Assembly (NCBI GenBank): GCA_015060075.1
Contig: SUZE01000004.1
Coordinates: forward strand, 1 to 61,186
Direction of reading: 5' to 3'
Length of the DNA: 61,186 bases
DNA from: Rikenellaceae bacterium
GTDB lineage: Bacteria; Bacteroidota; Bacteroidia; Bacteroidales; Rikenellaceae
Shown here: positions 25,041 through 33,644 of the stretch, piece after piece
How positions within the stretch are numbered: position 1 is the first letter of the stretch
Layout: the number at the start of each line of letters is the position of its first letter
The notes under the pieces: generated by a model
Databases searched by the model: none
Told to the model about the DNA's origin: nothing
What the model saw: only the letters and a program-made list of their open reading frames with translations
Made by a program: the position numbers and the translations under genes

Positions 25041-27674
25041 TTAAAAGTCATAGCCCTCGATATAATTAGCATAGTCGCTCCAATACTGCTTCGCTTTATA
25101 TGCACTTACCGAATTGCGTGGTACATAAATCTTTCTGCTGGAAGCATTATTGTAGAACATATTCTGGCCTCCCGTTGGAGGTGTTGTCGGCATGCAATAG
25201 ACCTCTTTCAGTGAGTTGCAACTATAGAATGCAGAACTTCCAATCGAAGTAACGCTATCAGGTATTGTTATGCTCGTTAAGCTACTGCAATAACTGAATG
25301 CATAACTTCCAATCGCAGTAACACTATCTGGAATTGTTATTGTTTTCAGCGAAGTGCAACTATCGAACGCCCGACCCCCAATCTTAGTAACACTATTAGG
25401 TATTTTTACATGTGTCAACTTTGTGCAGCAGTAGAATGCTCTTGCAATAGAAGTTACGCTATCAGGAATTGTGTATTCGGTTAATCCTGCCGGTGCAAAA
25501 GCTTGAAGTGTGCCATCAACTATCAGACAACGATTGTCCGCAGAGGCAAACTTACCATAAAATGCTGCCAAATTTGGACAATTGCAGAATGCTGCCAAAA
25601 CATTGACGACACCCTCGTGGAGTGTAACACTTTCCAACGATGTACACTCATTAAATACCCAAGCTTTCAATACAGTAATGTCCGAAGGTATCGATAGATC
25701 AGTTACAATCTCTCCATTAAGATACAAGTTAGCTCCTGAGCCCAAAGGATTGGATCCACTATTACCAAATGTAATTTTACACCAAGCTGATAAATTGGAG
25801 ATATCAACCCTAGTTACAGAAGTACAAAATGTAAAAGCACTGCTCTTTATTTGAGAAATAGTATTTGGAATCGAAATACTTGTCAGTTGTTTACAGCTTT
25901 TAAATGCCGACTCTCCGATTGAGGTAACACCATCGGGAATTATTATACTTACCAGCGATGTGCAAGATGAGAATGCGTTCGCTCCAATCTGCACAATTTC
26001 TCCATCAAACTTTATAACACCCTGACCGTTTTCATAGGTATTCGATACGATATTTGCATCGAAAGCACCAGCAACAGGTGTTACGATATTACCATCTGTC
26101 GTGGTGTATGCAATCTCGCTATACACTTTTACAACTTCGCCCTTTTCGAAATCGTAACGCACAATATCCGCAGCATAGTCTTTCCAATACTTCGCTGTCT
26201 TGTATGCCTCTATTGATGCCGCAGGTACATAGATTTTACAGCCGATATTTTTATATCCTGAATCATAATACTTAAACATATTCATATCTCCCGTTGGCGG
26301 AGTTGTCGGCTTGCAATATACCTCTTTTAGCGCAGAGCAATCATAGAATACCATTTGTCCAATAGAAGTTACGCTAGCGGGAATTGTGATACTTACCAGA
26401 GAGGTGCATTCACGGAATGCATTATGTCCAATATAAGTAACACCATTGTCAATTGTTACACTTGCCAGAGAGGTACAATAAGAGAATATAAAACTTCCAA
26501 TCTCAGTAACGCTATCAGGAATTGTTACACTTGTTAGTTTTGCGCAATAAGAGAATGCCGAATTTCCAATCGAAATAATATTATCAGGAATGGTGTATTC
26601 TGTAAGTCCCGCAGGAGCAAATGAGTTTAACACGCCATCAACTATCAAACAACGATTATCCGCAGATGCAAATTTTCCATAAAATGCAGTCAATGAGGGG
26701 CAATTACAGAATGCAGCACCTCCAACCTCAATAACACTATCAGGAATAGTAATACTAGTCAGTTTGCAAGCACGCAATGCATATTCCCCAATCGAAACAA
26801 CGCCATCTGGAATTGTAATGCTTGTCAGCGAGGTAGAATATGCCAATGCAGAATTTCCAATCGAAGTAATACCATCTGGGATTGTGTATTCAGTTAATCC
26901 GCTGGAGGCAAAAGCAATCAACACCTTATCAACGATTAAGCAACGATTATCCATTGAGGCATATTTACCATAAAAAGCTGACAAACTAATACAATGCAAA
27001 AATGGAATATCTCCAATCGTAGTAACGCTATCAGGAATTGAAATACTTGTAAGAGAGGTGCATTCACAGAATGCATAATTTCCAATCGAAGTAATGCTAT
27101 CTGGAATAGTAATAGTTTCCAGTGATCGGCGGTTTTGGAACGCCCTCTCTCCAATCTGCGTTACATCGCCATCGAAGGTTATTACACCTTTGCCATCGGC
27201 ATAGGTATTCGATATGATATTTGCACCGAAAACATCACTCTTATATGGCGTTACAACTGCACCATCAGATGATGTATACCAAATCTCGTTGTTCGGGATT
27301 TGCGAGCCTGCTTCTTGTGTTACGGTGAGTGTTGCCGAGAGGTTGTAATCATCGCAGAACACAGTGATAACGCCCTCACGCTCAGATGTTGTATTGTTCT
27401 TTGCCACAGTGAAGTAGAGTGTGCAATACTCAGTACCACAACTGCCACCCGAGATGGTAACCCAATCAACATTTGTGCTTGTTTCGTAGGCATATTCGGT
27501 GAAAATATCTACCGAAAATTCACCACCCTCGGCTCCAACGGTCATTTCCTCCTGAGAGAGTTTTAGAGAGCCGACAACCGGCACATCGGGACCAACAGGC
27601 TCCTCTGTCGAGTAGCAACCTACCATTGCAACCGACAAAAACATTGTCATCAAAAATTGTAAAAGTTTTTTCAT
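25041..27674 (-). CDS. BspA-type leucine-rich-repeat surface lipoprotein, two tandem modules
   Basis: An 877-residue lipoprotein (lipobox SVAMVGC, Cys20). A BACON domain (33-122) is followed by two copies of one architecture. Each has a header (YTxxDGxxVTP ... NTYxxGxGVIxFDG ... QIG; about 131-175 and 520-566), a run of 23-residue LRR_5 units (LTSITIPDSVTSIGSYAFSY type), and a footer with CxPTTPPTG, a YVP strand and YDF. The repeats are interrupted by islands (FYGKFASADNRCLIVDG ... FAPAGLTEYTIPD) three times, and once by a VDISNLSAWCKITF island. Such proteins are exported and exposed at the surface, where they can bind host or microbial ligands. The leader carries a G10 tract. Confidence 0.92.
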   Translation of the reverse strand: MKKLLQFLMTMFLSVAMVGCYSTEEPVGPDVPVVGSLKLSQEEMTVGAEGGEFSVDIFTEYAYETSTNVDWVTISGGSCGTEYCTLYFTVAKNNTTSEREGVITVFCDDYNLSATLTVTQEAGSQIPNNEIWYTSSDGAVVTPYKSDVFGANIISNTYADGKGVITFDGDVTQIGERAFQNRRSLETITIPDSITSIGNYAFCECTSLTSISIPDSVTTIGDIPFLHCISLSAFYGKYASMDNRCLIVDKVLIAFASSGLTEYTIPDGITSIGNSALAYSTSLTSITIPDGVVSIGEYALRACKLTSITIPDSVIEVGGAAFCNCPSLTAFYGKFASADNRCLIVDGVLNSFAPAGLTEYTIPDNIISIGNSAFSYCAKLTSVTIPDSVTEIGSFIFSYCTSLASVTIDNGVTYIGHNAFRECTSLVSITIPASVTSIGQMVFYDCSALKEVYCKPTTPPTGDMNMFKYYDSGYKNIGCKIYVPAASIEAYKTAKYWKDYAADIVRYDFEKGEVVKVYSEIAYTTTDGNIVTPVAGAFDANIVSNTYENGQGVIKFDGEIVQIGANAFSSCTSLVSIIIPDGVTSIGESAFKSCKQLTSISIPNTISQIKSSAFTFCTSVTRVDISNLSAWCKITFGNSGSNPLGSGANLYLNGEIVTDLSIPSDITVLKAWVFNECTSLESVTLHEGVVNVLAAFCNCPNLAAFYGKFASADNRCLIVDGTLQAFAPAGLTEYTIPDSVTSIARAFYCCTKLTHVKIPNSVTKIGGRAFDSCTSLKTITIPDSVTAIGSYAFSYCSSLTSITIPDSVTSIGSSAFYSCNSLKEVYCMPTTPPTGGQNMFYNNASSRKIYVPRNSVSAYKAKQYWSDYANYIEGYDF

Positions 27675-27725
27675 AGTTGTTTATTATTTAGTGTGTTTGT
27701 TTTTCTAACTCGCTGTGCATCAACG

Positions 27726-27762
27726 AAATACCCCCCCCCCGAAAAATCGGGGAGGGGTATTT
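27726..27762 (-). promoter_or_regulatory. Leader hairpin with a G10 homopolymer tract
   Basis: On the plus strand ten consecutive C (27731-27740) form one arm of a hairpin whose outer nine pairs are AAATACCCC / GGGGTATTT. In the mRNA of the downstream LRR gene the tract is G10, 57 bases upstream of the ATG and downstream of the promoter. A tract this long can slip during replication, so it may tune leader structure. This is an inference. Confidence 0.6.
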
Positions 27763-27812
27763 ATATACCCTTATTGTGCAAAATCGCCCACTATTTCGCT
27801 GATATGTTATTG

Positions 27813-27843
27813 CAAAGTTAGAAATTATTTCTAAACCCACAAA
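27813..27843 (-). promoter_or_regulatory. Promoter of the first LRR lipoprotein gene
   Basis: TTTG (27840-27843), 19-base spacer, TAACTTTG (27813-27820) on the minus strand. The TTTG box overlaps the U-tract of the preceding terminator. The leader is about 135 nt. Confidence 0.75.
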
Positions 27844-27867
27844 AAATGAGCGAGATTTCTCTCGCTC
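27841..27867 (-). terminator. Terminator of the pseudouridine synthase gene
   Basis: Stem GAGCGAGA / TCTCGCTC with loop TTTC, followed on the minus strand by ATTTTTTG. The same stem recurs ahead of the second LRR gene. Confidence 0.8.
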
Positions 27868-27900
27868 CAAACAGTGTTCCGCCAGCAATGGGGTCTGTCC

Positions 27901-27942
27901 GTTTTCCGTTTTCCGTTTTCCGCTTTCCGTTTTCCGTTTTAT
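27901..27942. repeat. Heptanucleotide array, GTTTTCC family
   Basis: Six units (GTTTTCC three times, GCTTTCC, GTTTTCC, GTTTTAT). The pseudouridine synthase stop codon lies inside the last unit. Confidence 0.85.
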
Positions 27943-29063
27943 TCGTATCTTCCAGCCTTCAAGCGAGCCACCTCATCGGAGGTGAGGAATCGCCAAGCGC
28001 CACGCTTCAAGTTCTTCTTGGTCAACCCCGCATAATAGACACGGTCGAGTTTTGTAACCTTGTAGCCAAGATGCTCGAACATACGGCGCACGATGCGGTT
28101 GCGGCCCGAGTGAATCTCAACGCCCACCGACTTTTTATCATCTTTGATATAGGAAATCTCATCGAAGTAGATATCGCCATCTTCGAGAGTAACACCCTCG
28201 GCAAGTTGCTCGAAATCGGCACGAGTAAGCGCCTTATCGAGTGTAACCTCGTAAATCTTCTTCTTGCGCAACGATGGGTGAGTCAGCTGGCGAGTAATAT
28301 CGCCATCGTTGGTAAAGAGCAACAATCCCAACGAGTTTTTATCCAAGCGACCAACCGGATAGATGCGCTCCTTGCAAGCGTTCTGCACCAACTCCATAAC
28401 GGTCTTCTCGGCGTGGTCATCTTCGAGGGTTGTAACATAGCCCTTCGGCTTATTCAGCACGAGATATACATTCTTCTCGCCCTGCAAACGCTCATCGTTG
28501 AACTTCACAACATCGGTAGGCTTAACCTTTGTGCCGAGTTCGGTTACGATAACGCCATTCACGCTAACCAAACCTGCTGCGATAAAGTCATCGGCCTCAC
28601 GGCGTGAGCAGAGTCCCGATTGTGCAACAAAGCGGTTCAAACGAATTTCGCCTGTAACCTTGTTAGGGTTATATTTCGGATAACTGCGCTCGGCAGTTGG
28701 CTTACCCTTACCCTTGTAGCCTGCGCTCTTGCCCTTGTAGCCCTCGTTCTTGCCGAATGGCTTGCGACCGCCTTTGAAACCCTCTTTCGTCTCTCGTCTT
28801 TCGTCTCTCGTCTTAAAAGAAGGCTCTTGTCTAAACGATTTTCCGTTTTCAGTTCTCCGTTTTCCGTTTTCTACGCCTCGCTTTGGGCGGTTATCTTCGG
28901 TGAAATTGGGATTGAACGATGCTCGCTTCGGACGCTCGCTACTGCGAAAATCTCTCACCTCTCGTCTTTCGTCTTTCGTCTTCGGGGTGCGCTCGGTGCG
29001 GAGTCGCTTATCCTTCGCAAAGCGCGAAAGTGCAGACGAAGAGTCACTATTAAAATTTCTCAT
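27939..29063 (-). CDS. RsuA/RluB-family pseudouridine synthase with repeat-derived N-terminal linker
   Basis: A 374-residue enzyme that isomerises a uridine in rRNA. Residues 1-137 are a basic low-complexity linker. The S4 RNA-binding domain follows (about 138-195, RLNRFVAQSGLCSRREADDFI), then the catalytic domain with the nucleophile D241 in VGRLDKNSLGLLLFTNDG. C-terminal residues are RLKAGRYE. Bacteroidota RluB-like proteins often carry such basic extensions. Here parts of the linker (TKDERREV, TRDERRET, ENGKRRTENGKSF) are encoded by heptanucleotide arrays like those of the spacers. Target (23S U2605-type or 16S) is not decidable. Confidence 0.92.
   Translation of the reverse strand: MRNFNSDSSSALSRFAKDKRLRTERTPKTKDERREVRDFRSSERPKRASFNPNFTEDNRPKRGVENGKRRTENGKSFRQEPSFKTRDERRETKEGFKGGRKPFGKNEGYKGKSAGYKGKGKPTAERSYPKYNPNKVTGEIRLNRFVAQSGLCSRREADDFIAAGLVSVNGVIVTELGTKVKPTDVVKFNDERLQGEKNVYLVLNKPKGYVTTLEDDHAEKTVMELVQNACKERIYPVGRLDKNSLGLLLFTNDGDITRQLTHPSLRKKKIYEVTLDKALTRADFEQLAEGVTLEDGDIYFDEISYIKDDKKSVGVEIHSGRNRIVRRMFEHLGYKVTKLDRVYYAGLTKKNLKRGAWRFLTSDEVARLKAGRYE
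28783..28985. repeat. Three heptanucleotide arrays inside a coding sequence
   Basis: Within the linker part of the pseudouridine synthase: 28783-28814 (TCTTTCG, TCTCTCG, TCTTTCG, TCTCTCG), 28839-28872 (TTTTCCG, TTTTCAG, TTCTCCG, TTTTCCG) and 28951-28985 (TCTCTCA, CCTCTCG, TCTTTCG twice). Because 7 and 3 have no common factor, the peptide repeats every 7 residues. Confidence 0.8.
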
Positions 29064-29095
29064 ACTTATATATTGTTATTCGTTATTTCTGTGCG

Positions 29096-29103
29096 CAAAG
29101 GTA
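29096..29103 (-). promoter_or_regulatory. -7 box of the pseudouridine synthase gene
   Basis: TACCTTTG on the minus strand, 32 bases before the start codon; ATTG 21 bases upstream is a weak -33 candidate. Confidence 0.5.
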
Positions 29104-29171
29104 CACTAATTTTCGTAATTAGCGCAATTCCGCCCCAATTCCGCTACAAAAAAGATGATTTTGGCGGATTT

Positions 29172-30236
29172 TTAGTCCATTATCTTATGATAGGCCTCTC
29201 GGAACGCTCCGCTTGCGAGGGTAATACGACCGCAATGGGTGTAGCCCATCTTTTTGAGCAGAGAGCGCATCGCCAAATTGTCACGATGGGTATCAATGCG
29301 GATATCCTTAACACCTCGCTCGACACACAACTCCTCCGCATAGTGCAGAATCTCTTTCGCTATACCCTTTCGGCGACACTCGTCTGCTACCGCCATTCGA
29401 TGGACAACAGCATAAGGATTTTCATTCAACCACCCTCTGCCTTTTATCTCGGAATAGGTCGGCTCGCCATCAAAAGACGCAACAAATGTAGCAGACGTAA
29501 CTCCGTTTAACTCAACAACATAATTGTTGCTATATAAAATATCACTTAATATTATATCCTGCGTAGGATAGCCATCTTGCCATTGGTCTATATTCTGCTC
29601 TACAAACCACTTTTGCGCATCGGCAACCAACGCCATAACAGCATCTAAATCTTCGACTCTACCCTTGCGGAAACGAAGGTTTTTGCGAATACCTTTCAGT
29701 TGGCGATTTAACTCCTTTTCTCGACCGCCCGTAATTTTGTTCAGTAGTGCATGAAACTCTGCCGAATGGTTATGATGGACCGTGTGGCAAAGTTCGTGCA
29801 GCACCACGAACTCCTGCAAATGAGTAGGCAAGGTCATCAGGAAAAGCGACAACGACAGATTGTTTTGAGAGGTGCAACAACCCCATTTTGAGCGAGTTGC
29901 ACGAATTGTTACACGCCCATACGAGAAACCGTACTGTCGAGCCAATCTTTCGACCATTGCGGGCAAAACCCGTTTTGCCTCTCGGCGCAACTCCTCGATT
30001 TGTGCAGGCAAATAGTCCGAGCCCTGCATTGCTCGCTCTGCAACCTTTTCACGCATCTGCAACACCCACTCCGCCTTCTCCTCCAAAAAGCGTAACGCCT
30101 TGGCAGTTGAAACAAGGCGAGGATACGACAATCGCACCTCGCCCGTAGGTTTTACCGAGAGCGAAATTCGACTTGTGGTCCAGCGTTGGCGCAACAAAAT
30201 ATCGCCAAGACGATGGTGTTTGTATACCTTATCCAT
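29172..30236 (-). CDS. Fusion of a YgjP-type zinc metallopeptidase and a GNAT acetyltransferase
   Basis: The 354-residue protein has two domains that are usually separate. Residues 1-185 are a YgjP (DUF45/M48-like) metal-dependent domain with the family's IRATRSKWGCCTSQNNLSLS strand and the zinc motif HELCH (147-151), with H157 in HHNHSAEF as likely third ligand. Residues 188-354 are a GNAT fold, with acetyl-CoA loop VADECRRKGIAKEI and C-terminal MRSLLKKMGYTHCGRI. No stop or frameshift separates them. It is the last gene of rpe-ABC-F-rlmB-fusion, 26 bases after rlmB. Substrates of both halves are unknown. Confidence 0.88.
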   Translation of the reverse strand: MDKVYKHHRLGDILLRQRWTTSRISLSVKPTGEVRLSYPRLVSTAKALRFLEEKAEWVLQMREKVAERAMQGSDYLPAQIEELRREAKRVLPAMVERLARQYGFSYGRVTIRATRSKWGCCTSQNNLSLSLFLMTLPTHLQEFVVLHELCHTVHHNHSAEFHALLNKITGGREKELNRQLKGIRKNLRFRKGRVEDLDAVMALVADAQKWFVEQNIDQWQDGYPTQDIILSDILYSNNYVVELNGVTSATFVASFDGEPTYSEIKGRGWLNENPYAVVHRMAVADECRRKGIAKEILHYAEELCVERGVKDIRIDTHRDNLAMRSLLKKMGYTHCGRITLASGAFREAYHKIMD

Positions 30237-30262
30237 CAGATTAGATAAAGTGTAATAATGAT

Positions 30263-30994
30263 TTAATCTCCAATTCGTTGTCGAACAACCTCAAATAACA
30301 TAATTGCCGCAGCTGCCGAGACATTCAACGACTCGATTACTCCAATCATCGGGATAGCCAACTGTTCATCGCACAACTTCAAAACCTCCTTCGAGATACC
30401 GTTCTCCTCCGAGCCCATAACAATAACTGTCGGCTTTGTCAAGTCGGCATCATACATCAATTTACGGCTATGCTCCGTAGCGGCAACAATTTGAAAGCCC
30501 TCTGCCTGCAACGACTTCAAGGTGTTGCGGATAGAGCCAACACGTGCCACCGGAATACGGGTTAAAGCACCTGCCGAAGAGCGAATAGAATCAGCATTTA
30601 CCGGAGCCGAATTTTTCAGCGAGGAGATAATGCCGTGAGCACCTGCACACTCTGCCGAACGAGCAATACCGCCAAAGTTGCGCACATCGGTAACGTTGTC
30701 AAACACAACGATAAGCGGAGTTTCATCATCGGGAACACGCTCCAATATATCGGAAACTTCGACATAGTCAATCGCTGCAATAACCGCCACAACGCCCTGG
30801 TGATTGCCGCGAGTCATACGGTTCAACTTCTCGACAGGCACCTCCTGATAGTGTCGGCGATGACGATAGCAGAGGTCTTTGAGGTCGGTCATCAACTGCC
30901 CCTCCGCACCTTTGCGAATGTAGATTTTCTCAATCTGTTTGCCCGACTCGATAGCCTCGGCTACGGGGCGAATTCCAAAAACGATGTTCTCCAT
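30263..30994 (-). CDS. rlmB: 23S rRNA (guanosine-2'-O-)-methyltransferase, TrmH/SpoU family
   Basis: A 243-residue SPOUT methyltransferase. The N-terminal substrate-binding domain (VFGIRPVAEAIESGKQIEKIYIRKG) precedes the trefoil-knot catalytic domain with motif 1 VVFDNVTDVRNFGGIARSAECAGAHG, motif 2 VIVMGSEENGISKEVLKLCD and motif 3 IPMIGVIESLNVSAAAAIMLFE. The layout fits RlmB, which 2'-O-methylates a guanosine of the 23S peptidyl-transferase region. A one-base gap separates it from the ABC-F gene. Confidence 0.92.
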   Translation of the reverse strand: MENIVFGIRPVAEAIESGKQIEKIYIRKGAEGQLMTDLKDLCYRHRRHYQEVPVEKLNRMTRGNHQGVVAVIAAIDYVEVSDILERVPDDETPLIVVFDNVTDVRNFGGIARSAECAGAHGIISSLKNSAPVNADSIRSSAGALTRIPVARVGSIRNTLKSLQAEGFQIVAATEHSRKLMYDADLTKPTVIVMGSEENGISKEVLKLCDEQLAIPMIGVIESLNVSAAAAIMLFEVVRQRIGD

Positions 30995-30995
30995 A

Positions 30996-32924
30996 TTATT
31001 GTTGTTCAGTTATTTCCACTTCATAAGATGCCTTCTCCCACTCGTGCATCAAGTGGTCATATCGGCCCTTCAACTCATCATACGCCTTGTAATCCTCGGC
31101 ATTATATTCGGTTGCCGTAGCAAATCTCGCATCATACTCGGCAATTTGCTTCTCTACACTCTCCAATTCGGCTTCAATCCGCTCAACATTTTTACGCAAC
31201 TTGCGCAACAACTTCTCCTGCTCTTTTTTTTGCTCATAGGAGAGTTTGCCCTGCGATTGTTCCTGCTTTGCAACCGTCACAACAGGTGCTTTGCGCTCAA
31301 TTTCGTGCAGATTTTCGAGTTTGCGTTTTTCGAGGAAGTAGTAGATACCACCCAAGTACTCTCGCACTCCCCCATCTCTAAATTCGTAAACCTTATCGAC
31401 TATGCCGTCAAGGAATTCTCGGTCGTGCGATACAACGACAACCGTACCATCGAATTTTTGAAGAGCAGTTTTGAGAATATCCTTCGAGCGCATATCCATA
31501 TGGTTGGTAGGCTCGTCAAGGATAAGCAAATTGTGCGGTTCGAGCATCATTCTCGCCATAGCCAGACGAGAACGCTCGCCGCCCGACAATACCTTAACCT
31601 TTTTGTCAATATCCTCGCCTCGGAACAAAAATGCTCCCAAAATATCACGCAGACGAGTACGAATATCGCCCACAGCTACCCTATCGAGCGTATCATAGAC
31701 CGTGAAGTCGCCATTCATCAAATCGTCCTGATTTTGGGCGTAGTAGCCGATGCTGACATTTGCACCAATCTTTATCTCGCCCTCCGACTGCTCCAACTCG
31801 CCAATCAACATACGGGCAAAGGTGGTCTTACCCTCGCCATTGCGACCAACAAGCGCAATTTTATCCCCCTTATGAATGGTAAACTCCGCACCCGAAAAGA
31901 CTCTGTGCGAGCCGAAAGCCTTGCCAACCCCCTTAATATCCGCCACAATCTGACCAGAACGAGGGGCTGGTGGGAACTTTATGTTGAGCGTTGCCAAATC
32001 CTCCTCTTCGACCTCAATACGCTCCAACTTATCGAGCTGCTTGATGCGCGACTGCACCTGATTAGACTTGGTAGGTTTGTAGCGGAATTTCTCGATAAAC
32101 TCCTCGCTCTTTTCGATTAGTCGCTGCTGATTTTGATATGCCGCCAACTGTTGCGCTCGGCGCTCGGCACGAAGCGTAACAAACTGCGAATAAGGGACTT
32201 TATAGTCGTAAATCTTGCCCAACGACAACTCTATCGTGCGAGTTGTTACATTATCCAAAAATGCCCTATCGTGCGAAATCAAAAGCACCGCACCATTATA
32301 ATTTTTCAGATACTCCTCCAACCACTGAATAGACTCGATATCGAGGTGGTTTGTAGGCTCATCGAGCAGAAAAATAGAAGGTCGGCGCAAGAGCAATTTC
32401 GCCAACTCGATACGCATACGCCAACCGCCTGAGAACTCGCAAGTAGGTTTCTCAAACTCCTCACGGCGGAAACCAAGACCAAGCAGAGTCTTTTCGATAT
32501 CGGCATCGCGAGTATCGCCACCGAGGATATGGTAACGGTCGTTGGCATCGTTCAGGCGATGCAACAACTTTTCGTACTCCTCGCTCTCGTAGTCGGTGCG
32601 CACGGCAATCTCGGCAGTCAATCGTTCAATCTCCGCCTCTAACGCCAAAACCTCCTCAAACGCCTTTGCCGTTTCGGCTATCAGCGTGGTGGTATCTGCC
32701 ACCTGCATCTGCTGCGGAAGGTAGCCTATTGTGCAGTCGGCATTTTTGGTCACAGCACCCGAGGTAGGTTGCTGCAAACCGGCAATCAATTTAAGTATTG
32801 TAGTCTTTCCTGCACCATTGCGACCAACCAAGCCAATACGCTCCTTCGGATTAACGAGGAACGAAATACCATCGAACAAGGTCCAGCCGCCAAAACTTAC
32901 GGTGAGGTTATCTATCGAAATCAT
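30996..32924 (-). CDS. ABC-F family ATPase
   Basis: A 642-residue soluble protein with two ABC cassettes and no membrane segment. Cassette 1: GRNGAGKTT Walker A, FSGGWRMRIELAKLLLRRP signature, LLDEPTNHLD Walker B. Cassette 2: GRNGEGKTT, LSGGERSRLAMARMM, LLILDEPTNHMD. A charged inter-cassette linker and a C-terminal coiled coil (YEQKKEQEKLLRKLRKNVERIE) follow the Uup/EttA plan. ABC-F proteins act on the ribosome as translation factors or antibiotic-protection factors. The chromosomal housekeeping context favours the former. Its ATG overlaps the rpe stop. Confidence 0.94.
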   Translation of the reverse strand: MISIDNLTVSFGGWTLFDGISFLVNPKERIGLVGRNGAGKTTILKLIAGLQQPTSGAVTKNADCTIGYLPQQMQVADTTTLIAETAKAFEEVLALEAEIERLTAEIAVRTDYESEEYEKLLHRLNDANDRYHILGGDTRDADIEKTLLGLGFRREEFEKPTCEFSGGWRMRIELAKLLLRRPSIFLLDEPTNHLDIESIQWLEEYLKNYNGAVLLISHDRAFLDNVTTRTIELSLGKIYDYKVPYSQFVTLRAERRAQQLAAYQNQQRLIEKSEEFIEKFRYKPTKSNQVQSRIKQLDKLERIEVEEEDLATLNIKFPPAPRSGQIVADIKGVGKAFGSHRVFSGAEFTIHKGDKIALVGRNGEGKTTFARMLIGELEQSEGEIKIGANVSIGYYAQNQDDLMNGDFTVYDTLDRVAVGDIRTRLRDILGAFLFRGEDIDKKVKVLSGGERSRLAMARMMLEPHNLLILDEPTNHMDMRSKDILKTALQKFDGTVVVVSHDREFLDGIVDKVYEFRDGGVREYLGGIYYFLEKRKLENLHEIERKAPVVTVAKQEQSQGKLSYEQKKEQEKLLRKLRKNVERIEAELESVEKQIAEYDARFATATEYNAEDYKAYDELKGRYDHLMHEWEKASYEVEITEQQ

Positions 32925-33571
32925 TACGCATTCAAAATATCAATTATCGCCTGCTCCTGGTCCTCTGCGCTAAATACTGCCGAACCTGCAACTACGGCAT
33001 CAACGCCTGCATCGAAGACCTCGCAAGCATTTTTTGCCGAGATACCGCCATCAATCTCAATCAGGCAGTTGTAGCCCTTCTCCTCTATCTCCTTACGCAA
33101 AGCTCGTACTTTGTCGAGCGAATCGGGCATAAACGACTGACCGCCAAATCCAGGCTCAACGCTCATTACAAGCACCAAGTCCAACTCCTCCAAGTAGTCA
33201 AAAATAGCCTCGGCAGGGGTTGCAGGCTTGATGCTTACGCCCGCCTTTGCACCTGCCGCCTTAATCTCGGCAATAGTGGCACGAGGATTGGCGCACGCTT
33301 CGTGATGGAAGGTCACATAGTCGGCTCCCGCCTCCACAAAACGCTTCACGTACTTCTCTGGCTCGACAATCATCAAATGCACATCGAGCACCTTCGTTGT
33401 CGCCTTGCGTACCGGTTTCATCACAGGAAAACCGAACGAAATATTCGGCACAAAGACACCGTCCATAACATCAATATGCACCCACTCCGCTGCGGAGAGG
33501 TCAATCATCTTGATATCCCTTTCCAAATTGCCAAAATCGGCAGAAAGTATCGAAGGAGCAACTATTCTCAT
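32924..33571 (-). CDS. rpe: Ribulose-phosphate 3-epimerase
   Basis: Pentose-phosphate enzyme interconverting ribulose 5-phosphate and xylulose 5-phosphate. The 215-residue TIM barrel shows VAPSILSADFGNLERDI, VHIDVMDGVFVPNISFG (metal ligands), LDVHLMIVEPEKYV, VEPGFGGQSF and EIDGGISAKN. It is first in a four-gene operon and its stop is shared with the next start (TAATG). Confidence 0.96.
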   Translation of the reverse strand: MRIVAPSILSADFGNLERDIKMIDLSAAEWVHIDVMDGVFVPNISFGFPVMKPVRKATTKVLDVHLMIVEPEKYVKRFVEAGADYVTFHHEACANPRATIAEIKAAGAKAGVSIKPATPAEAIFDYLEELDLVLVMSVEPGFGGQSFMPDSLDKVRALRKEIEEKGYNCLIEIDGGISAKNACEVFDAGVDAVVAGSAVFSAEDQEQAIIDILNA

Positions 33572-33592
33572 ACTCTACGCTCTATTTTTTCG

Positions 33593-33600
33593 CAAAAATA
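33593..33600 (-). promoter_or_regulatory. -7 box of the rpe operon
   Basis: TATTTTTG on the minus strand, 21 bases before the rpe start codon. It borders a heptamer array. Confidence 0.45.
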
Positions 33601-33601
33601 G

Positions 33602-33639
33602 GAAAAAGAACGGAAAACAGAAAGCGGAAAACAGAAAAC
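33602..33639. repeat. Heptanucleotide array, AACGGAA/AACAGAA (reverse of the GTTTTCC family)
   Basis: AACGGAA, AACAGAA, AGCGGAA, AACAGAA, AAC in exact 7-base steps between the divergent rpe and G3P-dehydrogenase-like genes. Confidence 0.7.
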
Positions 33640-33644
33640 TTTTA

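Noticed and set aside
30996..32924. ABC transporter or antibiotic-resistance gene
   Set aside because: There are no membrane segments or permease partners, and the gene lies in a housekeeping operon; a general ABC-F factor is the safer call.
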